A DNA stretch of 64,000 nucleotides. It comes from Microglena sp. YARC. Lineage: Eukaryota > Chlorophyta > Chlorophyceae > Chlamydomonadales > Chlamydomonadaceae. The stretch is from positions 12,132,491-12,196,490 of the forward strand of contig CM039467.1 in NCBI GenBank assembly GCA_022414725.1. The letters run 5' to 3'. Both the position numbers and the translations under genes were made by a program. Positions 58,712 to 64,000 of the stretch are shown here, piece after piece (the first letter of the stretch is position 1; each line of letters starts with the position of its first letter). The notes below the pieces were generated by a model. It saw nothing but the letters and a program-made list of their open reading frames with translations. It did not search any database and was not told the DNA's origin.

Positions 58712-60168
58712 ATGTCCGACGCACCTGCCGCTACCAAGCCTGCCGCTGCCAAGCCTAGGGTGGCCCAGAAGCCCAAGGTCCCTGCTGCACACCCACCATT
58801 CGCCGACATGATTAAGGAGGCCATCATTACTCTCAAGGAGAGGTCTGGTAGCTCCGTCCAAGCTATCACTAAGTGCATTGGAGGTAAGAGTGCTGCGCAT
58901 GCTTCCGCAATTTCTTGAACGACTCGAAACACAATGGTACAAACGAGTACAATACTGTGACCCGCGTGATAAATCCCTAGTCCCGAGACATCGCCCAAGA
59001 TACCCAAACTGTATATATCGAACCTGAGCTCAGCCTCATGCCCCTGCGCAATTTGCTTCGCGAATCATAACCCGGCCAGAATTCATAAACTAAGGAACTC
59101 ATCCGTAAATTCAACGACTGAACCCTTCGCAACTTAGCCATGTCCTAACCCTCCAACCTTGTTCCTGTGTGCGCAGCCAAGTACGCAAACAAGCTGCCTG
59201 CTACCTATCCCAAGCTGGTCTTCACCCAACTCAAGAGGTTGGCTTCGGCCGAAAAGCTAGTCAAGGTAAGGCTGGGTCAGGGTTTTTCGTAGATATAGAG
59301 TCACACCTGCGTAGCTCCTTGGTCCTAACCTGCGATATCGATTACTAGCTGACTTGGCAAATAATCTTCTTCTCTGTCGTGCGGACCAATTTCTGTCCAT
59401 CGCAAGCCAAGTCCTGAGATCGCCCCTTTCATCTCAACACGGAATATGGACTATGTTCTGCTAATCAAGCTAGATTCAAAAAGCTTTTTTATTTTGTGTT
59501 CAGCGTACTCTTCTATCGCTAAAATTATCAATCCTACGCGCGATCACTGTTTGAAAGGTGGCGAGAGCAGCTCCTCACTGGTCCCCTGCTGTGTCGTGTC
59601 ACAGGTTAAGGCTTCATACAAGCTCGGTGAGGCCATGAAGAAGGCCCCAGCTAAGAAGGTCGTCAAGAAGAAGGCTGGTAAGACTGCTGCAAGTTCTACT
59701 GCGCCCTTCACCATGTCAGCCTGCACTTCCCTCCTGCCTGTCGATATGAATGCGAGATGTTTTCGCCAGCAACCCTACCTAATCTGGTCTTAACCACTTC
59801 GATCCAAATTTCGGCTTGCATCATTCCACTCAACAAGAATTGCAATTCCCAAAACTGCATCCATCTGCTCAACGCGATGAGCCTGTTGCCTGTCACCCTT
59901 CTCATTGCCCAAGTATGCTGACAGACCTGCCTGGCACTAACATGCACTTGCCTCTTTCTCCCATCTTGCAGTCAAGGTAAAGAAGCCTACTGCGAAGAAG
60001 ACCACCGTCAAGAAGGCTGCCCCTAAGGCCAAGAAGCCCGCTGCCAAGAAGCCTGCTGCTGCCAAGACCAAGAAGGCCGCTGCACCTAAGACCAAGAAGC
60101 CCGTTGGGGTGAAGAAGGTGAAGACTGCCAAGAAGACTGCCCCCAAGAAGGCTGCTGTCAAGAAGTAA
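58712..60168 (+). CDS. Linker histone H1
   Basis: Exons 58712-58883, 59177-59265, 59605-59677 and 59972-60168 give 176 aa in consistent phase. A short Ala/Pro/Lys N-terminus (MSDAPAATKPAAAKP) precedes a winged-helix H15 domain, about residues 28-105: HPPFADMIKEAIITLKERSG, SSVQAITKCIGAKYANKLP, LVFTQLKRLASAEKLVKVKA, SYKLG. The C-terminal tail is Lys/Ala/Pro-rich (AAPKAKKPAAKKPAAAKTKK and so on, to AAVKK), as expected for an H1 that binds linker DNA at the nucleosome. Four exons is more than animal H1 genes have and is compatible with plants and algae. CATAAATA lies at 58623-58630, about 80 bp before the start, a possible TATA box. Confidence 0.94.
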
Positions 60169-61267
60169 TCAGCAGCAAGTGGATGCTGGCCCAGTTCTGG
60201 AGTAAAAGCAGAACAGGGTTGCAACTAGACTTGATCTACATACGCTAACATTCTTTCTTGCTTCATCTGACCTCGATTTGATCTCTACATATAATGCATT
60301 TCATTATTGAAGGGGTTTATACCATAAATAGCCCACATTCCTGCCTTAAGACCTTGCACATACCAGGCTCCCTCATCTATTTCATTATTCATTGAACATG
60401 TGTTCAGAAGATTGTTTATGGGCCATTTCGCCTTACTGGAATTCCCTAGCTTGTCCCTTTGTAACGTAACAAGTCCAGGGCCTTCCCATATCTCTCGTCC
60501 CCACTAAATCCACAAACGCTTGATCATATGCCATACAATCGGGTAACCTGCACATAAATCATGTCCTCAGTGGGGAAAACATATGCTGACAACACTACAA
60601 CTATAGGACTGAAACTGAATTGCTGAAATTGGATTCAGCGTCAGTAAACACTACTTGCCCTCTTCAGCAGTAAAGAAATGTACAACGACAGTTGTCTGCT
60701 GTCCAATTGTGCTTGCAAATCTCGGTGCCATGCCAATAAGTTAGGATCCGTTCCCAAAATCACGTGTAGGAGGCCAGGAATAGGTGTAAGTATGTATGTA
60801 TATAGCAGTCCAGGTTAAGCCTACTAGGCTAAAGGGACTTCGCCCAACTTCGAAAAATGTGTGTATGGTACACATTTAGGGTTGGCAATGTCATACAGGT
60901 CCCCGAATTGACCCTACACTACAGTGTACATAAAGCCCATGAAAGTAGTCCACCACACTGGCTGCCGGTATCGAACCTGCAGCCAATAAGTATAACTTGT
61001 AGAACTGTTGACCAAACTGGCATAACATTTTTGGCGGAGGCCCCCCTTCTTGGGGGTAAGTGCCCCCAGATTCACCCCGTTGTCTATCTGTGGACTGACT
61101 AGACAAAGCCCGACACCTCAGCCAACTCTATCATAAGTCATAACTGACTGGCTTTGGTTAGCTCCATAGTTGCCACATGTAGTTCCGTTGCCAACACTCT
61201 CCGCCAATTTTCCGCGTCGCTTGCGACGCTGCATAGGACTTGTTCAGCAAAGTTGAGAAAGAAGAGT
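60169..61267. other. Convergent spacer between H1 and HBS1
   Basis: 3' flanks of two genes. It holds an inverted family D fragment (about 60785-60860) and a family H right-part copy (61022-61250) with TTTGGCGGAGGCCCCCCTTC and CGTCGCTTGCGACGC, which ends close to the HBS1 stop. Confidence 0.55.
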
Positions 61268-63800
61268 CTACTCAAGCAGGCGGGTAATGATACCAACTGC
61301 TATCGTCTTGCCCCCCTCTCTCAAAGCAACCCTTCCAAGGGCTTTATAGTCGGAATACTCTTCAAGGCACATCGGCCGAGCTGGAGTGATCTCAACAACA
61401 GCTGTCTGGCCTTTCAAAATGCACCTGGGCTTCATTTTCGTTGTCTCGCCAGTCTTTGGATCCACAAGGGAGACCACCCCTGAGATGTGGCCTGCCTCCC
61501 GGGATGTGTGTGCGTGCAAGGTAACCTGATGCCCCTTGAGGATAGGTATTTTAACCTCCAGGACCAATATTCTTGCCTCGAAGCGGGACACAAAAGGTGC
61601 AGGGAAGTCTGCGTGGCAGAGAACAGCCCCTGCTGCCACGTAATTGAGATCCAGACCATTGAGCACCACATCTACACTGTCACCAGCTTGTGCGACTTGA
61701 GCGCTCTGGCCATCGACGTCTACCCCCTTCACCGTAGCCACCTCATTAAGAGGGTTTGGGACAACCAGCACATGCATGCCAGGCTTCAAAGCACCTCCCT
61801 CAATTTTGCCGCCAAGAGCCATGGCTCCAGTCTTGGTCCTGAACACGTCTGCGATCGGCATCCTTAAAGGCTTGCCCACAAGTCTCTCCCTTGAGGAGAA
61901 GTGATCAATCGCAGCCACCACGGTTGGACCTGACCACCAAGCTGTGAGCAATGCCTCAGTGGGCTTTGTAACCAGGTTTTCACCTGTGGGCCCTAATGCC
62001 GGCAACCACTGAAGCGCTGTCTCCTTGAAGCCGCAGGTCTTGGTTAGGAAAGGGAGCATGACCGATTTGATATGTTCAAATCGCTCCTGTGTTAGGCAGA
62101 CAGATGGGTGGAAGATGCTTAGCATTGGAGTATGACCAATGTTATGGGTTCAAATCACTCCTGTGTGTGGCACACAGATGGGTGAAAGATGCTTAACATT
62201 GGAGCATGACGGATGTTATATACCGTATTCAAATAACTCCTGTGTTAGGCACACAGATGGGAGGAAGATACTTAGCATTGGAGCATGACGGATGTTGTAT
62301 GTTCAAATCGCTGCTGTATTAGGCAGAGAGATGGGTGGAAGATGCTTAGCATTGGAGCATGACCGATGTTATACATTCAAATCGCTCCTGTGTTTGGCAC
62401 ACAGATGGGTGGAAGATACTTATCATTGGAGCAGGACTGATGTTATATGTTCAAATCGCTCCTGTGTGTGGCACATAGATGGATGAAAAATGCTTAGCAT
62501 TGGAGCATGACCGATGTTATACATTCAAATCGCTCCTGTGTTTGGCACACACATGGGTGGAAGATACTTATCATTGGAGCATGACGGATGTTATATGTTC
62601 AAATCGCTCCTGTGTGTTCTGGGTGAAAGATGCTTAGCATTGGCTCTAGCCCCAAGGCCTGGCAGCTGGCAACTACCAAAGCTAGTAATCCTATATTGCA
62701 AATGTCATGGTGGGACACAATGGCCTTCGTATCTTGGAAATCAATAGAGGCAGGGAAGTAGGGCAGTAGATTAGGGAGCACTGTCCTGCTACATTGTGGG
62801 GTTCGATTCCTCAACTATTTTTGTACTGCTTCCTCGTGGGGTTTTTATTCTTGTCCTGCTACATTGTGGGGTTTGCTTCGTCAACTATTTTGGCGTCCTA
62901 GCCCTGAGCGAATCTTAGACTCCGTCCCTACCAACCAGGACAGGGAGCCTGTCTGTCCTGCTCAACACAGTGTCCCAGGAGAGACACTGGACCGTGTAGG
63001 GCCAGTGGTGCAGGTGTGATTGGTAGGGGTCGGCATTCAAACCCTCAGCTGCGAGTGCCTAATCCCTCCTTATGTAGGAGTGACTCCGCCGATCACATAA
63101 ATAAAATCCTCGAGTCTAGGGCTAGCGCACGAAGACCCACCCTCTCAGGAAAAAAAACTTGTTGTACAAAAACTATCGTGGCTGATTATTGGCATAACTG
63201 TAATCTTATGTGTTGGTTAGGGTGCCCACTATTCAAAGGGGGAGGACATCACTGTTTCAAGGGTTTGAAGGGCACACAGTCTTGCATATCTCTATCCCTA
63301 TCCATTGCATATCCCTATTTAATCCTTGGAATTCTATATGCATATGCTAGATGAAGGCGAAACAAAAGAAATGACCCAATTAATATTTTTTGTACACAAC
63401 TTTTTAATACACGAAAATAATCATCGCAATTTTTTGACATCTTCTGCTTTATGGGGAAATTAATCATCTAGGCTGTAGTCACCATCACACAGTTGTGAAA
63501 AGTCAACCATGTCCAGTTTGCTGATCACACGCTCCCGAGGCCACAGCCACCCCCCCACCTCCATCAAAATCCGACTCGAAGCCACCCATGGATGCATGGA
63601 CCAACAGCAATGCATAATCTCACCTGTGAGAAGTCTACCATGTCCAATTTGCTGATCACGACAGCCATTTGCTCCACACCCAGGGAGCGGGCTAGCTGGG
63701 CATGCTCCCGAGTTTGGCCATAGCCACCCCCACCGCCTCCATCAAAACCTGACTCGAAGCCACCGATGGATGCATCGACCAACAGCAAGGCAGCGTCTGC
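61268..63800 (-). CDS. HBS1: HBS1-like translational GTPase (5' part outside window)
   Basis: Two exons are visible, 63624-63800 and 61268-62086, phase 0 across a 1.5-kb intron. Earlier exons with the N-terminus and the P-loop must lie beyond the right edge. The frame runs ADAALLLVDASIGGFESGFD, GYGQTREHAQLARSLGV, then SKLDMVDFSQ joined to ERFEHIK. The NKxD-type G4 motif is SKLD. EF1A domains II and III follow (PLRMPIADVF, GKIEGGALKPG, CILKGQTAVVEI, LGRVALREGGKTIAVGIITR). The VVDAS, QTREH and late GGKTIAVGI features fit HBS1 better than EF1A or eRF3. HBS1 with Dom34/Pelota rescues stalled ribosomes in no-go decay. A six-Gly run (GFDGGGGGGYG) in the switch II region is unusual. Confidence 0.88.
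62057..62645 (-). repeat. 74-bp tandem array growing from the HBS1 splice acceptor
   Basis: Eight units start with CAAATCGCTC-like sequence at 62077, 62151, 62230, 62304, 62378, 62452, 62526 and 62600. Unit 1 spans the real acceptor, ACACAG joined to GAGCGATTTGAA. Every further unit keeps a CACAG-GAG acceptor form and the first exon codons in altered form. As 74 is not a multiple of 3, use of an upstream copy would shift the frame. Confidence 0.93.
63000..63150 (+). repeat. Dispersed repeat family E, copy 2
   Basis: GGTGCAGGTGTGATTGGTAG, GGGTCGGCATTC, GTAGGAGTGACTCC and GAGTCTAGGGCTAGCGCA correspond block by block to 1849-2000, 61 kb away. It lies in the HBS1 intron. Confidence 0.6.
63498..63611 (-). 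other. Decayed, internally deleted copy of the HBS1 exon
   Basis: LLLVHASMGGFESDFDGGGG is followed, after a deletion of about 55 bp and a frame change, by sequence matching VISKLDMVDFSQ. The real exon begins only 13 bp away at 63624. About 85-90% of aligned bases agree by eye. Confidence 0.88.
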
Positions 63801-64000
63801 CTACATAAGAGCAACAATCATAGTTTGAATGAGACAGTTGCACAAAGATCGGTGTCACTGGTTTGTGTCGAGAGATCCATCTCCTGGGGTGAAATTCTTT
63901 TCACAACTTCACAAAAAAGGATGCATGCAGAGGGGTGGACAGCAAAAGAAGCAGGGCAGACTAGTCAGACTGATGTCATCATATGATCTCATATCATATG

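Noticed and set aside
62790..62820. tRNA T-arm (GGGGTTCGATTCCTC)
   Set aside because: A matching T-stem sequence is there, but no D-arm or acceptor stem at the right spacing, and the segment is partly repeated 60 bp on.
63965..64000. A ninth family A MITE at the right edge
   Set aside because: Only ATCATATGAT-type palindromes and GTCAGACTGATG are visible; no terminal repeat lies inside the window.

Overview
This is nuclear DNA of a eukaryote, most likely a green alga. Spliced genes with GT-AG introns encode histone H1, a MAP kinase kinase, RAD6, an RFC subunit, HBS1 and Y14. One protein has a plastid-type N-terminus, and short interstitial tracts of TTTAGGG (the plant-type telomere motif) occur. 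TAA, TAG and TGA all end clear genes, so the standard code applies. The large introns packed with MITEs, SINE-like repeats and satellites suggest a large repeat-rich genome, for example a prasinophyte-type alga. The species cannot be fixed from sequence alone.

Layout. On the minus strand: a thioredoxin-like gene whose 3' end leaves the window (1-3083); a 13-exon CobW/COG0523 GTPase gene with an unusual N-terminal extension (4587-21513); and an RFC clamp-loader subunit with an in-frame TAA (23539-30925). Head-to-head with RFC is RAD6/UBC2 on the plus strand (31487-35433). A plastid-targeted NTF2-like membrane protein (39316-42315, minus) is head-to-head with a MAP kinase kinase (42839-47972, plus). 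Then follow a broken histone H2A copy (50524-50977, minus), intronless Y14/RBM8A (51734-52219, plus), a 2-kb satellite (53.3-55.3 kb), histone H1 (58712-60168, plus) and the 3' part of HBS1 (61268-63800, minus).

Exon structures were built by hand from splice sites. They close in frame for CobW (887 aa), RFC (353 aa counting the TAA as a sense codon), RAD6 (164 aa), the NTF2-like protein (279 aa), MKK (356 aa) and H1 (176 aa). The genes share no operon-like logic. Several serve chromatin, replication and repair, or RNA and translation quality control, which looks like ordinary housekeeping content.

The most unusual signal is in the introns of the minus-strand genes. CobW, RFC and HBS1 carry decayed copies of their own exon edges, including splice sites. 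In two cases an exon edge has become a tandem array: a 42-bp array growing from a splice donor in CobW, and a 74-bp array growing from a splice acceptor in HBS1. Other notable items are a perfect 29 x 29-bp palindrome-rich array, a non-autonomous hAT-like element nested inside a second hAT-like MITE with an 8-bp target duplication, three abundant inverted-repeat families, and a strand bias of long intronic G/C homopolymers.
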